A stretch of DNA of 64,000 bases from positions 186,001 to 250,000 of the forward strand of contig JAUTCQ010000012.1 of the NCBI GenBank assembly GCA_030673845.1, given 5' to 3'. The position numbers and the translations under genes were made by a program. This DNA is from Verrucomicrobiota bacterium JB022. Its GTDB lineage: Bacteria > Verrucomicrobiota > Verrucomicrobiia > Opitutales > Oceanipulchritudinaceae. The notes beneath the pieces are model-generated. The model saw only the letters and a program-made list of their open reading frames with translations, was not told the DNA's origin and made no database searches. Shown one piece after another: positions 31,653 through 41,493 of this stretch (its first letter is position 1; the number at the start of each line of letters is the position of its first letter).

Positions 31653-34600
31653 TCAACGCGCGCCTAGTGCCCGGCGAAGCTCGTCGACGCTCTGGAAGGT
31701 GGCGGGGCGCTTCTGCTTCGCTTCGCGACGGGCTTCGGCCACTTGCGGGTCTTCCGGGGCCTGCACGGGGCCAGGCTCCGGATTGTCCGCCTGCTGGGCG
31801 GCAGTGGCGGCCTGGCTGAGGATCACTTCCGACACGCGCTCTGCCGTTCCCACCTCCTGCGCGAAGACCTGGATGCGGTATTCCTCCAAGAGCCAGAACA
31901 GGCGCTGGCGGGCCGGCGTTTCGCGGCGCAACGCGTTCAACTGGCGCTCGAAAGGCGCGAGGCGACGGGCCTTCTCGGCATCCTTGATCGGGTCGACCTT
32001 GGCGCGTTCCCAGCGGCGGTAAAGCGCGGCAAGGTAGCGCGGCAAGTGCGGCAGGCGGTCCACCGAGGTGCGGCGAAGAAAGTCGGGCGCAACGAGGCGG
32101 TCCAGCCCCTCATGCAGCCATGCCGGGGCGCCCGTCGATTCGCGCACCACGGCGCCATGCCAGCGGTAGATTTCTTCCAGTTGGTCGACGTAGGCTTGCG
32201 GCCAGCCGCGCACGCGCTGCTTGGCGGTTTCGAGCGCGCGCTGGAGCTGTTTCGGGTCGAGCGGCAGGGGCTCGGCGTCAATAAACAAGGCTTCGTGCAG
32301 GTGCGCACGGGCGGCCGGCAACAGCTCCTCGACGGCGGTAGGCAGGTGACGCTGCTGGGCGTTAAGCCGGCTGGCGGCGGCTTCCAGTTTGGCCGAAAAA
32401 TCGAGGCTGCTCGTGCCGCCCTTGGTCTTCTGGATGGGCGGTTTGGGTTGGGCCTGCGGCACCTTGGCCACGCGGCGCAGCTCGCGCTCCAGATCGCGCT
32501 CGACCCAGCCGAGGTCGCGGCCCACCAGCCCGAGCGCAAACCGGCGGAAGGCCGGGTGCGTGAACTTCGCCGCCTGCTCCGGGCTCTCGAACAGGCGCAC
32601 CGCCACGCCCTTGGGCTCGGCCTTGAGGCCGGGATAGGCCAGCACCGGCAGCTCCGAGGGCGGGGCCAGTTGCACTTCCAGCGGCAGGCTCGGGTAATTC
32701 GCTTCCGTCAGCGGGGCGATCTCGTAACGCTGCGCGCCCTTGCGCCACAGCTGACGACGGCGCAGGTCCCCACCCTTCTCCTGATTCGCGCGGGCCTGCT
32801 CTTCGTATTGGCGCGCCACGGTGTCCCAATCGCGCCCCGCGGCCACCGTCTGGCCCTTGTTGTCGACCACCTCCACGCGGGGGCGCAGGTGCTCGGGGAT
32901 GGCTTCAAGGTTCCACTCGTCGGGCCAGATGTGCACGCCGTATTCGTCTGCAATCAAGCGCGTGAGGCTGCTGATCAGCGTCTCCGGCTGGGGCGAAAGG
33001 CGGCCGGTGAGCTCCTTGGCCTTGTTGCCAATAGGGTGCAGCTTCACCCGGGTTTCCTTGGGCAGGGAGCGCAGGAGGTGCTGCACTTTCTCCTCCAGGT
33101 AGCCCGGCACCATCCAGTCGAGCCGCGCCGGATCAATCGCATCCAACTCGGCAATCGACACCTTGAGCGTCGCGCCGTCGACTTCCGTCCCGGGCTGATA
33201 CTGGTAGCTCAGATCGAGGCGTGCACCGTTCATCTCCACCTGATCGGGGAAGAGGTGGCTGTCGTCCTCGCCGGCGTCTTCGAGCAAGTCGGCCTCGGAA
33301 AGGCAGAGGAAGCTCCAGATGTCGTTCTGGCCCGGCTCCGCGCGGTCCTTGGCCAGGCGGCGCAAGTCGGGCACGCTGCCGACGCCTTGCAGCCGGGACG
33401 CGTAAAACTGGTAGACGCGCTCGTCGAGGGTCCAGGCGGAGGCGTGGCGGCGGCGGGTCTGCAGATTGGTAACCTTTTCGCGCAGCTCCTGATTGTGCGT
33501 GAAGAACGGCAGGTTGGTCTTCAGTTGGCCGTCGACCAGCGCCTGCCGGATAAAGATGTCCGTCGTCTCAACCGGGTTGACGCGCAGGTATTGCACGCGG
33601 TTGGTCGCGACTTCGAGGCCGTAAAGGCGCACGCGCTCCTTGCAGAGCACGCGCTCGCTGCTGGCCTCGTAATAAGGCTCCGAATATTGGCGGGAGCAGA
33701 GGTGCGCGCCCAGCTCCAGTATCCATGCGGGCTGGATCTCGGCGCAGGTGCGGCCGTAGAGGCGGTTGGTCTCGACCCACTCGGCGCAGACGATCCACTC
33801 CGGCGTGCGTGCCTTGCCCCCACCCTCCTTGGGCTTGGGCTGGCCCTTCTTGCGCTCGGCTTTGGCGGCCTTCTTGTCGAAGAGCGCGCTGCCGGGGAAG
33901 AGCATGACGGTGCGCTGGTGTGGGGCGCGGTAGTGGTTGTTTTCGTCGCGATGGCCGACGTTGCCCAACAGGCCGGTAAGCAGCGCACGGTGGATCTGGT
34001 GATACTCGGCGGCGGCGGCGTTGGGGCGGAACTCCTTGATCTCCTTGAGGATCTGGCTGAGCTGCTGGTGGATGTCACGCCACTCCCGCATGCGCATGTA
34101 ATTCAGGAAATGCTCCTGGCAGAACTTGCGCAACTGCTTCTGCGTCAGCTTCTCCGTCTGGTCGTGGTAGGCGTTCCAGAGGTTGAGCAGCGTGAGGAAG
34201 TCGGACTTCGGGTCGGTAAACTTGCGGTGCTGCTGGTCGGCGGCCTCACGGGCGTCCATGGGCCGTTCGCGCGGGTCCTGAATACTGAGCCCTGCCGCGA
34301 TTACGAGCACCTCAGTCAGGCTGCCCTCCTTTTGTGCGGCCAGCAACATGCGCCCCACCGTCGGGTCTGCCGGCAAACGTGCGAGCTGGCGGCCCAGCGG
34401 CGTGAGCCTCTGGTCGTGGTCGAGCGCGCCGAGGTCTTGCAGCAGTTGATAACCGGCCCGGATGGCGCGCTCCTGCGGCGGATCGATAAAGGGGAAGTCT
34501 TCGACCTGCCCCAGCCCGAAGGCGAGCATGCGCAGGATGACGGCGGCGAGGTTGGCCCGCTGGATCTCCGGCGTGGCGTATTGCGGGCGCGCGAGGAAGT

Positions 34601-35852
34601 CGGCCTCGCTGTAGAGCCGGATGCAAACGCCTTCGCTGACCCGACCCGCCCGGCCCTTGCGCTGCTCGGCACTGCTTTGGGCCACCGGCTCGATGGGCAG
34701 GCGCTGGGTACGCGTGTGGGCGCTGTAGCGGCTGATGCGCGCCAGGCCGGAATCGACGACATAACTGATGCCGGGGATCGTGAGCGAGGTCTCCGCGATG
34801 TTAGTCGCCAGGATGATCTTGCGGCGGCGGCTCGACTGGAAGATGCGCTGCTGCTCCTCGTTGGTCAGGCGGCCAAAGAGCGGCAACACCTCCACGCGCG
34901 ACAGATTGCGATCTTCCAGCAGCTTGCGCAGCTCGCGGATATCCTTTTCGCTCGGGAGGAAGGTCAGGACGTCGCCCTCGCGATTGTCGGAGGTGAGGTC
35001 GTCGATTACCTGCGCGGCGGCGTCGAGGTAGCTCGTCTCGCCCCGGTCCTGCAGCACTTCGTCGACCGGCGCATAGCGGACCTCCACCGGGAAGGTGCGG
35101 CCACTGACTTCGATGATCGGCGCGTCGTCGAAGTGACGGCTAAAGGTGGCCGTGTCGATCGTGGCCGAAGTGACGATGATCTTGAGGTCGGGCCGCTGCA
35201 CACGCACGCGCTTGAGGTAGCCGAGCAGGAAGTCGATGTTGAGGCTGCGCTCGTGCGCCTCGTCGACGATCACCACCTCGTAGTCGCGCAAGAGCGGATC
35301 GCCCTGGATTTCGGAGAGCAGCATCCCATCGGTCAGTAGCTTGATCCGGGTCTGGTCGCTCGTCTGATCGGTAAAGCGGATCTTGGCGCCCACTTCGCGA
35401 CCAAACGGCACTTTCAGCTCTTCCGCGATGCGCTGAGATACGGAGAGCGCGGCCACCCGTCGCGGCTGGGTACAAGCGATGGCGCCCGCTACGCCAAAGC
35501 CGGCAGCAAGGCACATCTTGGGCAGTTGGGTGGTCTTGCCCGAGCCGGTTTCACCCGCGATAACGAGGACGGGATGCTCCTGCAGCAGCTTGGTGATTTC
35601 CTCCGCACGGGCCGTGATCGGCAGGCCCTCGGGGAAGGTCGGGGTTGGGGTGCTTTTGGCGCGCTCGGCCCGCTTCTCGGCCGAGGCCATCAGGTGCAGG
35701 GCCAACTGCTCCAGGCGGGGGAGAATCTTCTCCGGGTGGCGCGGGGGCAGCCAGCGCTGCAGCACGTCTTCCGCCTCCAGCCGGTCGCGCAGCATCGCAT
35801 CCGGCAAATACTGGCGGATCTGGTCGACGATGGCGGCAAGCGGATTTTCCAT
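31653..35852 (-). CDS. hrpA: ATP-dependent RNA helicase HrpA (DEAH box)
   Basis: The 1399-residue protein fits full-length HrpA. The N-terminal linker is followed by Walker A GETGSGKTTQLPK, motif II VIVDEAHERSLN (DEAH), SATIDTATFSRHF (motif III), TNIAETSLTIPG, QRKGRAGRVSEG (motif VI) and HA2/OB-fold regions up to about residue 800. The C-terminal third (DUF3418) contains long helical segments (EAAASRLNAQQRHL). HrpA acts on RNA structures and rescues stalled ribosomes in E. coli. The antisense strand also has a 1198-codon open frame here, but that is an effect of GC-biased codons. The gene ends 3 bases before wecG-like and starts 70 bases from the HDOD gene. Confidence 0.95.
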   Translation of the reverse strand: MENPLAAIVDQIRQYLPDAMLRDRLEAEDVLQRWLPPRHPEKILPRLEQLALHLMASAEKRAERAKSTPTPTFPEGLPITARAEEITKLLQEHPVLVIAGETGSGKTTQLPKMCLAAGFGVAGAIACTQPRRVAALSVSQRIAEELKVPFGREVGAKIRFTDQTSDQTRIKLLTDGMLLSEIQGDPLLRDYEVVIVDEAHERSLNIDFLLGYLKRVRVQRPDLKIIVTSATIDTATFSRHFDDAPIIEVSGRTFPVEVRYAPVDEVLQDRGETSYLDAAAQVIDDLTSDNREGDVLTFLPSEKDIRELRKLLEDRNLSRVEVLPLFGRLTNEEQQRIFQSSRRRKIILATNIAETSLTIPGISYVVDSGLARISRYSAHTRTQRLPIEPVAQSSAEQRKGRAGRVSEGVCIRLYSEADFLARPQYATPEIQRANLAAVILRMLAFGLGQVEDFPFIDPPQERAIRAGYQLLQDLGALDHDQRLTPLGRQLARLPADPTVGRMLLAAQKEGSLTEVLVIAAGLSIQDPRERPMDAREAADQQHRKFTDPKSDFLTLLNLWNAYHDQTEKLTQKQLRKFCQEHFLNYMRMREWRDIHQQLSQILKEIKEFRPNAAAAEYHQIHRALLTGLLGNVGHRDENNHYRAPHQRTVMLFPGSALFDKKAAKAERKKGQPKPKEGGGKARTPEWIVCAEWVETNRLYGRTCAEIQPAWILELGAHLCSRQYSEPYYEASSERVLCKERVRLYGLEVATNRVQYLRVNPVETTDIFIRQALVDGQLKTNLPFFTHNQELREKVTNLQTRRRHASAWTLDERVYQFYASRLQGVGSVPDLRRLAKDRAEPGQNDIWSFLCLSEADLLEDAGEDDSHLFPDQVEMNGARLDLSYQYQPGTEVDGATLKVSIAELDAIDPARLDWMVPGYLEEKVQHLLRSLPKETRVKLHPIGNKAKELTGRLSPQPETLISSLTRLIADEYGVHIWPDEWNLEAIPEHLRPRVEVVDNKGQTVAAGRDWDTVARQYEEQARANQEKGGDLRRRQLWRKGAQRYEIAPLTEANYPSLPLEVQLAPPSELPVLAYPGLKAEPKGVAVRLFESPEQAAKFTHPAFRRFALGLVGRDLGWVERDLERELRRVAKVPQAQPKPPIQKTKGGTSSLDFSAKLEAAASRLNAQQRHLPTAVEELLPAARAHLHEALFIDAEPLPLDPKQLQRALETAKQRVRGWPQAYVDQLEEIYRWHGAVVRESTGAPAWLHEGLDRLVAPDFLRRTSVDRLPHLPRYLAALYRRWERAKVDPIKDAEKARRLAPFERQLNALRRETPARQRLFWLLEEYRIQVFAQEVGTAERVSEVILSQAATAAQQADNPEPGPVQAPEDPQVAEARREAKQKRPATFQSVDELRRALGAR

Positions 35853-35922
35853 GCGAAACAGGCCAGTATTGGCGTCCCTGCCGGAAATTCAAGCCATCAG
35901 ACGCGGTGCGTGCGTCGACCGC

Positions 35923-36786
35923 TCAACTGACTTCCGCCCCGCTGCGTTTTTCGACCAACTCCAGCATGGGTGCGCGCAGGCGGTGGAAACGGTCGAGCGC
36001 CGCCTGCATGTGCAGGATGATGTTGGGTACCGTAAGGCCAAGCGAAGCCAGGCTGGCGGGCGGCACATCTGCCAACGGCGAGGTGATCGAGGGGCTGAAG
36101 AACGAGCGGCTGAGAATGCGGGCGACGTTGAGCCGGAGGGCAGCCGCCTTGTACTGGCCGCAGAGAGCCGGGCGCAGTTGGCCACGCACGGGGCTACGGA
36201 CCGCCTCGGGGATCTGCCACAGCTCCAGCAGGTCGTAGCCGATCGATGGGAAGTCCTTGCCCACCTGGTTGCGCTCCCACTGGCTCTGATCCTGAAAGCT
36301 TGCGCCCTCGGCCAACACGTTGCCGGTGTTGATGCGCGACAGGATGCGGGCAATAGGCACGATGCCGATGCGGTAGTAGAGCCCGGAAAGGAAGCCGTCG
36401 ACCGTCGAAGCTTCGCCCATGATCGAGAGCTGCTGAGCCCAGATAGCCACCGCGAGGCTGTTTTCGGCGAACTCCTGGCGGGTGATCCGATAGGGGCCGA
36501 AGTCGGTCTCAGTCAACAGCAGCACCAGCGCGGCGAGAGCGACAGCCTGCTTGAAGACGTCGAGCCCTTCCTCGGTCTGGAGGTAGAGAGCGAGGTCTTC
36601 CGGCTCTTCTTCGTCGAAAAACGCAGGAAAAATGACCCGCAACTGCATACGCAGCCGCTCCTGGCTCTCCAGAAACGTGATGATAGCCTGATATTGTGCC
36701 GGGCTGAGGGTACGCAGGCGGTACAACTTGGCCAACAGCTGCCAGGTCGCGGGGGGTTTCTCGTAGCCTTTCAAGACATTCAGCAT
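35923..36786 (-). CDS. HDOD-domain signalling protein
   Basis: From MLNVLKGYEKPPATW at 36786 the protein has 287 residues. It has a helical HDOD core with FAENSLAVAIWAQQLSIMGEASTVDGFLSGLYYRIGIVPIARIL (split over helices) and LLELWQIPEAVRSPVRGQL. It lacks the full His-Asp metal pair of catalytic HD hydrolases, as HDOD proteins do. They regulate c-di-GMP, biofilm or stress responses through protein contacts. No GGDEF or EAL domain is fused. It sits between hrpA and the tRNA-dihydrouridine synthase on the same strand; a start at 36864 would add 26 unlikely residues. Confidence 0.8.
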   Translation of the reverse strand: MLNVLKGYEKPPATWQLLAKLYRLRTLSPAQYQAIITFLESQERLRMQLRVIFPAFFDEEEPEDLALYLQTEEGLDVFKQAVALAALVLLLTETDFGPYRITRQEFAENSLAVAIWAQQLSIMGEASTVDGFLSGLYYRIGIVPIARILSRINTGNVLAEGASFQDQSQWERNQVGKDFPSIGYDLLELWQIPEAVRSPVRGQLRPALCGQYKAAALRLNVARILSRSFFSPSITSPLADVPPASLASLGLTVPNIILHMQAALDRFHRLRAPMLELVEKRSGAEVS

Positions 36787-36914
36787 AGGCAAAAGCGCGT
36801 GGAGGCTTCTTGCGGGCACAGACGATGCCCTACAAATGTCGCGTGAAAAACCCAAGGTCAACACCAGCGAGGGCGACCGGGGATTAAAGGTTAGTCAAAA
36901 TGTAGCGTTATCCC

Positions 36915-37946
36915 CTACGCATCCGCCGGATTACCCGCAGTATAGGTCCTCAAATGCTCGTCGGCGATGGCGGCAACATCCTCATAACGTTCCACCTTCT
37001 CCAACTGTTGACGCAGTTGGCGGCTACCTGGAATAACCTTGGTGAAGGCTTTGAGGCGGGGGCGCATCCAGCCAAGGTGGTCCCAGGCTTCGCCCCGGCG
37101 CGGGCGGTCGAGCATCTCGCGGCAGTAGCGCAGCAGCACGTTCCAACGCTCTTCGATGTCGGGCGGCGGAGGCGTGACGCCCGTCTCCAGCGTCTGCTTG
37201 ATGTCGCGAAACAGCCAGGGGTAGCCCAAGGCAGCCCGCCCGATCATGAGGCCCGCCACGCTGGTTTTCTCGCGCAGGCGGATGACGTCTTCGGCGGTGT
37301 TGATGCTGCCGTTGCCCACCACGGGCACCGGCATGGCCTGCGCCACCTGCTCGATCACATCCCAATTCGCATCGCCACGGTAGCCCTGCTCCTTGGTGCG
37401 ACCGTGCACCGCCACGGCTTCGATCCCCACGTCCACCAGACGTTGCGAGGCCTCGACCGCCACGATGGATGCGTCATCCCAGCCGATGCGGATCTTGGCC
37501 GTTACCGGCACGTCGCGGGTCACCTGATCGACGACAGCCTTGGCGACCGCCTGCAGGCGCGGTAAATCGGTCAACAGGGAAGAACCGGCGCACTGGTCGA
37601 CCACGCGAGGGGCGGGGCAACCGTAGTTGATGTCGATAAAGTCGGGCTGGAGGCGATCGACGATCTTGCGGGCGGCGAGTCCCATTTTCTCCGGCTCGCT
37701 GCCGAAGATCTGGACACCCATGGGGCGCTGCTCGGGCGAAAAATCCACCGTCTCCCACGCGATGACTTCGCCGCGCGGGTCAAGGAACTTGTTGGCCATG
37801 ACGAACTCCGTCACCATGACGTCGGCCCCTTGCTCCTTGCAGATCTGGCGGAAGACGGGGTCGGTAAAGCCCGCCATGGGTGCCAGATAGAGGGGGCACC
37901 GACCGGGTCCGAACCAGGGCAGACGCGCATTTTCTGCAAAAGCCAT
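36915..37946 (-). CDS. tRNA-dihydrouridine synthase (DUS family)
   Basis: From MAFAENARLPWF at 37946 the enzyme has 343 residues. FMN-binding and catalytic motifs are LAPMAGFTDPVFRQIC, DFIDINYGCPAPRVV with the proton-donor Cys in the NYGCP loop, TAKIRIGWDD, VHGRTKEQGYRG, GNGSI and GLMIGRAALGYPWLF. It reduces uridines in the D-loop of tRNA with NADPH. The GCP-loop and the C-terminal helical recognition region fit the DusB-like bacterial group, but I do not separate DusA/B/C firmly. The CHASE2 cyclase gene ends 47 bases upstream, so it may share its transcript. Confidence 0.92.
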   Translation of the reverse strand: MAFAENARLPWFGPGRCPLYLAPMAGFTDPVFRQICKEQGADVMVTEFVMANKFLDPRGEVIAWETVDFSPEQRPMGVQIFGSEPEKMGLAARKIVDRLQPDFIDINYGCPAPRVVDQCAGSSLLTDLPRLQAVAKAVVDQVTRDVPVTAKIRIGWDDASIVAVEASQRLVDVGIEAVAVHGRTKEQGYRGDANWDVIEQVAQAMPVPVVGNGSINTAEDVIRLREKTSVAGLMIGRAALGYPWLFRDIKQTLETGVTPPPPDIEERWNVLLRYCREMLDRPRRGEAWDHLGWMRPRLKAFTKVIPGSRQLRQQLEKVERYEDVAAIADEHLRTYTAGNPADA

Positions 37947-37993
37947 AGCGGGCCAACATACGCAGGCCGGGCCGCCGGGCAATCCCGGATTGC

Positions 37994-40639
37994 CTACTTC
38001 GATTTCATGATCCAGCGACCATCCCAGTCGGCGGGCGGAGGGTGGTGCCTCCAATAATCGCAGCGGGCAGCCATCACGAGGCTCGGGTTAGTGTCGATCC
38101 GCCTTTCCGCATCGGGCTGGAAGGGCTCGCAAGCGGCAGCGGCGAGGAACAGCTCCTGCGCGCGGCTCCACTCTTGCCGCAGGTAGTGCTCGACCGCCTG
38201 CTGGTACAGCTCCAGGCAGCGAAACGCGTTGGCGGAGAGGCTGTCGCGAAAGCCGACCAGCTCATAGACCCCCACGGGTCGGCTGCGGCCTTTGACCACA
38301 ATACGGTCGAGGTAGCGAAAAACGAGATCATCGCCTTGGCGCAGAGCCTGATCGCGCGTGTCTTCGCTCACCATGATGTGGACACCGTAGGCCTTGGCCC
38401 CGCTTTCGTTGCGGGCGGCCAGGTTGACCGTATCGCCCATCATGGTGTAGTTGAAGCGTTTGCGGGAGCCCATGTTGCCCACGACTGCGGGCCCGGTGTT
38501 GAGACCGATCCGCGTCTGCATGTGGTGGACGAGCGAGGGCCAGCGGTCGCCGAGTCCTTTCCAGTAGTCGCGCAGTTCGGCCTGCCGCTGCTGGATGAGC
38601 ACCGCCGTACGGCAAGCCTGGTAGGCGTGGCGATCGGTCCGCACCGGCGCACCAAACATGGCCACAATCGCGTCGCCGATGTATTTGTCGAGCGTCCCTT
38701 CCTCGGCCTCCATGATCTCGGTCATGGCGTTGAGGTATTCGTTCATCAGCACCACCAGCTCGTCTGGCGTCAGCACCTCCGAGAACGACGAGAAGCTCTG
38801 GATGTCGCTGAAAAAAGCGGTGATCTCGAGCGCCTGCCCCCCGAGCTGTGGCGGCTCATCGGCGTCGACGAGGCGCTGCACGACCTTGGGCGACACATAG
38901 GAGCCAAACATGCCTTGGATGCGGCTTTTGTGCTGCTCCTCGCGAATCAACTGCACGACGGCCCCAAGCATACTGGTGCTGAGCGCAGCCCCCAGCGGCG
39001 CGACGAGCGGCACCACCAGATCGAAGTAACGGAAGAGCTCGAGGCTGCCCACCACGTAACCGACCAGCAAGACCATGGCGGCGATCTTGTTGAGCCGCGT
39101 CTTGGAGCCGCCCACCATCGTCAGCGCGGTGACGCAGCCGGTGAGGGCAAAGGTGAAGATCCAGTCGGCCCAGGCGGGAAGGCGATGGATGAAGCGGCCA
39201 CTTACGATCGTCTTGTAGGCGTTGCCGTGCACGGAGACTTTCGGCACCTCGCCTGGGTCGAAGGGGGTGGGCGCAAGGTCTTGCAACAGCACGTCGGTCG
39301 GCCCCATCAGCACCGCCGTGCCCTGGAAATGCCGCCGGAACCAGTGCTCGATACCCTGCCTTACGGCTTCATCGGATGCGTAAGAGGTCGTATCGTCGGC
39401 ACCTTCCGGATCGCTCCATAGGCTCCAGCGCGCAAACATCTCCAACCGGCTCTGGCGGAGATTGGCCGCGCTCGGGTTTTGCCAGACATGATAGAGCCCG
39501 TAGACGTCGGCCATGCTGACCTGTGGGTTGTAACGGTCTTCCAGCGCAGGACGTCGACCGCGCTGCACGTCTTCCTCCAGCCAGCCGGAAAACCAGTTGA
39601 TCTCCATTGCCTGGCTTTCGACCAGCGGGACGCTTACGGCCAGGCGGCGGGATTCCCCGTCGGGCACATAGAGGAGCAGCTCATCGGCCCCAATCTCGAT
39701 TTCCGTGCCCGGGTGGGTCGCGCGAAAGAGCTCGATTGCCACGGTATAGAAAACGTGGGTGGAGGTGAGCGGCGCGGAGCCAAAGTCGAGGCCATCGGCA
39801 TCACGGATCACGAGGCGGTCGCCCGTTTCGGAGGGGTGGATGTCGAGGCTCTGGATCGTCTGGTAAAAGTCGTCGCCCACCTCTGCCGCATCGGTCGTCT
39901 TGCGCAGCCAATACATGAAGCCGAGCAGGTAGTGCTTGGAAAGGCGGTCGTTCTCCAGCTCGACAAAGGTCGGCACGTAGCGGGGTACCGGCCCTTGGTC
40001 CAGCTCCACCTCGGTGTTGATCAGCCCCACTCTGCCCTGCGGCGGCGGATAGCCGTCGGGCGATTGCAGGTCGGGCACCCAAAAGGGGAACTGCGGCAGC
40101 TCGGGGATCGGGTTGGCCACGGGATCGTAGCCGGTTGGGTTGTCGGGGCTGTGGGGGCCGTTTGCCATCCGGGGCAAGTACATGTCGCTCTGGATCAGGT
40201 CGGCCTGTGCGCCGGCATAGCTGGCGGCCATCACGATGCGGTCGGGGTGGTCGACCACGACGCCCGCCATGGCCTGGTCGGCCTCGTTCAGAAAGCGGTT
40301 GTCGAAGGCGACCCCACCGCTGAAAACCGAGAGCACAAAGTCGAGAAAAACGGCCTTGGCACCTCCCAGCTCAAGCACCGCCCGGGTACAGTCGGCATAA
40401 ACGTAGCGGGGGAAGAAGTCGCTGGAGCCGAATACTGCCGCCGCCCGGCCGTCGCGATTGACGTAGACCACCTTCTCTTTTGCCTCCAGCGGCCCACGCA
40501 CGTAATAGCGCGTGTCCATCGCGAGGTGTTTGAGATCGACGAGGGAGCCTCGCGAGCTAAGGACCATCCAGAGCACAGGCACCAGGGGCAGCCAGAGGAC
40601 ATGCCCGTGCTTGCGAAGGCTCTTGCGCAGGTCGATCAC
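37994..40639 (-). CDS. CHASE2-domain class III adenylate cyclase
   Basis: The 881-residue protein has an N-terminal membrane helix (VLWLPLVPVLWMVLSS), a large periplasmic CHASE2 sensor up to about residue 480, three membrane helices (WIFTFALTGCVTALTMV, IAAMVLLVGYVVGSLELF, PLVAPLGAALSTSMLGA) and a C-terminal cyclase domain. The cyclase has metal aspartates in FFSDIQSFS and YIGDAIVAMFGAP, the adenine-selecting pair Lys in TLDKYIGD and Asp in YTMMGDTVNLA, and N-x3-R in VNLAARNE. Hence it should make cAMP. Its start overlaps the stop of the FecR gene by four bases (ATGA). CHASE2 cyclases and FecR proteins often occur side by side, pointing to envelope stress or surface sensing. Confidence 0.93.
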   Translation of the reverse strand: MIDLRKSLRKHGHVLWLPLVPVLWMVLSSRGSLVDLKHLAMDTRYYVRGPLEAKEKVVYVNRDGRAAAVFGSSDFFPRYVYADCTRAVLELGGAKAVFLDFVLSVFSGGVAFDNRFLNEADQAMAGVVVDHPDRIVMAASYAGAQADLIQSDMYLPRMANGPHSPDNPTGYDPVANPIPELPQFPFWVPDLQSPDGYPPPQGRVGLINTEVELDQGPVPRYVPTFVELENDRLSKHYLLGFMYWLRKTTDAAEVGDDFYQTIQSLDIHPSETGDRLVIRDADGLDFGSAPLTSTHVFYTVAIELFRATHPGTEIEIGADELLLYVPDGESRRLAVSVPLVESQAMEINWFSGWLEEDVQRGRRPALEDRYNPQVSMADVYGLYHVWQNPSAANLRQSRLEMFARWSLWSDPEGADDTTSYASDEAVRQGIEHWFRRHFQGTAVLMGPTDVLLQDLAPTPFDPGEVPKVSVHGNAYKTIVSGRFIHRLPAWADWIFTFALTGCVTALTMVGGSKTRLNKIAAMVLLVGYVVGSLELFRYFDLVVPLVAPLGAALSTSMLGAVVQLIREEQHKSRIQGMFGSYVSPKVVQRLVDADEPPQLGGQALEITAFFSDIQSFSSFSEVLTPDELVVLMNEYLNAMTEIMEAEEGTLDKYIGDAIVAMFGAPVRTDRHAYQACRTAVLIQQRQAELRDYWKGLGDRWPSLVHHMQTRIGLNTGPAVVGNMGSRKRFNYTMMGDTVNLAARNESGAKAYGVHIMVSEDTRDQALRQGDDLVFRYLDRIVVKGRSRPVGVYELVGFRDSLSANAFRCLELYQQAVEHYLRQEWSRAQELFLAAAACEPFQPDAERRIDTNPSLVMAARCDYWRHHPPPADWDGRWIMKSK

Positions 40640-41493
40640 TGGTTAGCGCTCGATGGGCGGCTGATGCTGCCGCTGCCGCGCTCGGTGTAGACTTGCGGCT
40701 CGGGGGGTGGAGGTGGTGCCGTGGGGTTGGTGCGCGTGCCCTGGGCCCCACGGATTTGCTGCACGATCACGGCCACGCCTGCCTCGATTCGTTGCAGCGC
40801 TTCCGGCGTCAGGCCTTGCAGGCCCGAAAAGTTGAGGATGCGTACCTCGCCGTTGGCGCCGACTTCGCCCGAGACCTGCACTTGCTGGTTGGCCCCCACG
40901 AGGGTAGCCGCAGCAGCCGCACCGGCCCCGGCCAGACGAAACTCCACCAGCCCTTCCTTTACGCCAAGCGATGCGGTAAAGGTGCCGTCACCATTGCGCG
41001 TGAGGGTGACGACGAATTGGGTGCCACGGATGCCCGCGATGCCCACCGGCGTTACGACTTCAAAGGACGAGTCTTCGCGCAACTTGTCGACCTGCCCTAC
41101 CACCTGGCCGTAATTGAGGCGCAGGCGCGTCTCGGACCGGCCTTCTTCCTGGCTGGTGCTGGCGGGCGGAGGAGCGGCGCTGCTGCGCGTAAATTGCTCG
41201 ATCACCAGCTCCGAATCGGGCTGGAGCTGCACGCGGATGCCGTTGGAAAAGAGCAGCACCCCTGTGGCGGTGGTGCCGGTGCGCACGCGGTCGCTGCCTT
41301 GCAGGAGCATCCCGCTACGCCCCGCCGCCTGGGAGCCGTCGGCCTTGAAGACGGTCACTTCCCCGGAAACCCCGCCCAGCAGGATGCGCGTAATGGGCGT
41401 CTGTGCCGCCACTCCCACACACATAAACGAAAGCAGGAGCCACCGCCACCAGAGGAGCGGTAAGCAGAGGGAGCGAGACGACAGGTGAGGCAT
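40636..41493 (-). CDS. Secreted FecR-domain protein
   Basis: The 285-residue protein has a signal peptide (LLWWRWLLLSFMCVGVAAQ) and an N-terminal FecR-like beta domain (GGVSGEVTVFKADGSQ, GSDRVRTGTTATGVLLFSNGIRVQL, ELVIEQF, TPVGIAGIRGTQFVVTL). The C-terminal part is Pro-rich (TAPPPPPEPQ) and low in complexity. FecR domains outside sigma/anti-sigma systems serve as periplasmic ligand- or protein-binding modules. It overlaps the ligase gene by one base (TAATG) and the CHASE2 cyclase by four bases, so the three proteins are made together. A role as the periplasmic partner of the CHASE2 sensor is inference. Confidence 0.9.
   Translation of the reverse strand: MPHLSSRSLCLPLLWWRWLLLSFMCVGVAAQTPITRILLGGVSGEVTVFKADGSQAAGRSGMLLQGSDRVRTGTTATGVLLFSNGIRVQLQPDSELVIEQFTRSSAAPPPASTSQEEGRSETRLRLNYGQVVGQVDKLREDSSFEVVTPVGIAGIRGTQFVVTLTRNGDGTFTASLGVKEGLVEFRLAGAGAAAAATLVGANQQVQVSGEVGANGEVRILNFSGLQGLTPEALQRIEAGVAVIVQQIRGAQGTRTNPTAPPPPPEPQVYTERGSGSISRPSSANQ

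Noticed and set aside
31743-35339. A 1198-codon open frame on the plus strand
   Set aside because: It lies entirely opposite hrpA, has no domain of its own and reflects GC-rich codon bias; the HrpA frame has all helicase motifs.
36836-37036. Short plus-strand frame after the HDOD gene
   Set aside because: It overlaps the 3' end of the dihydrouridine synthase in antisense and has no features of a real small protein.
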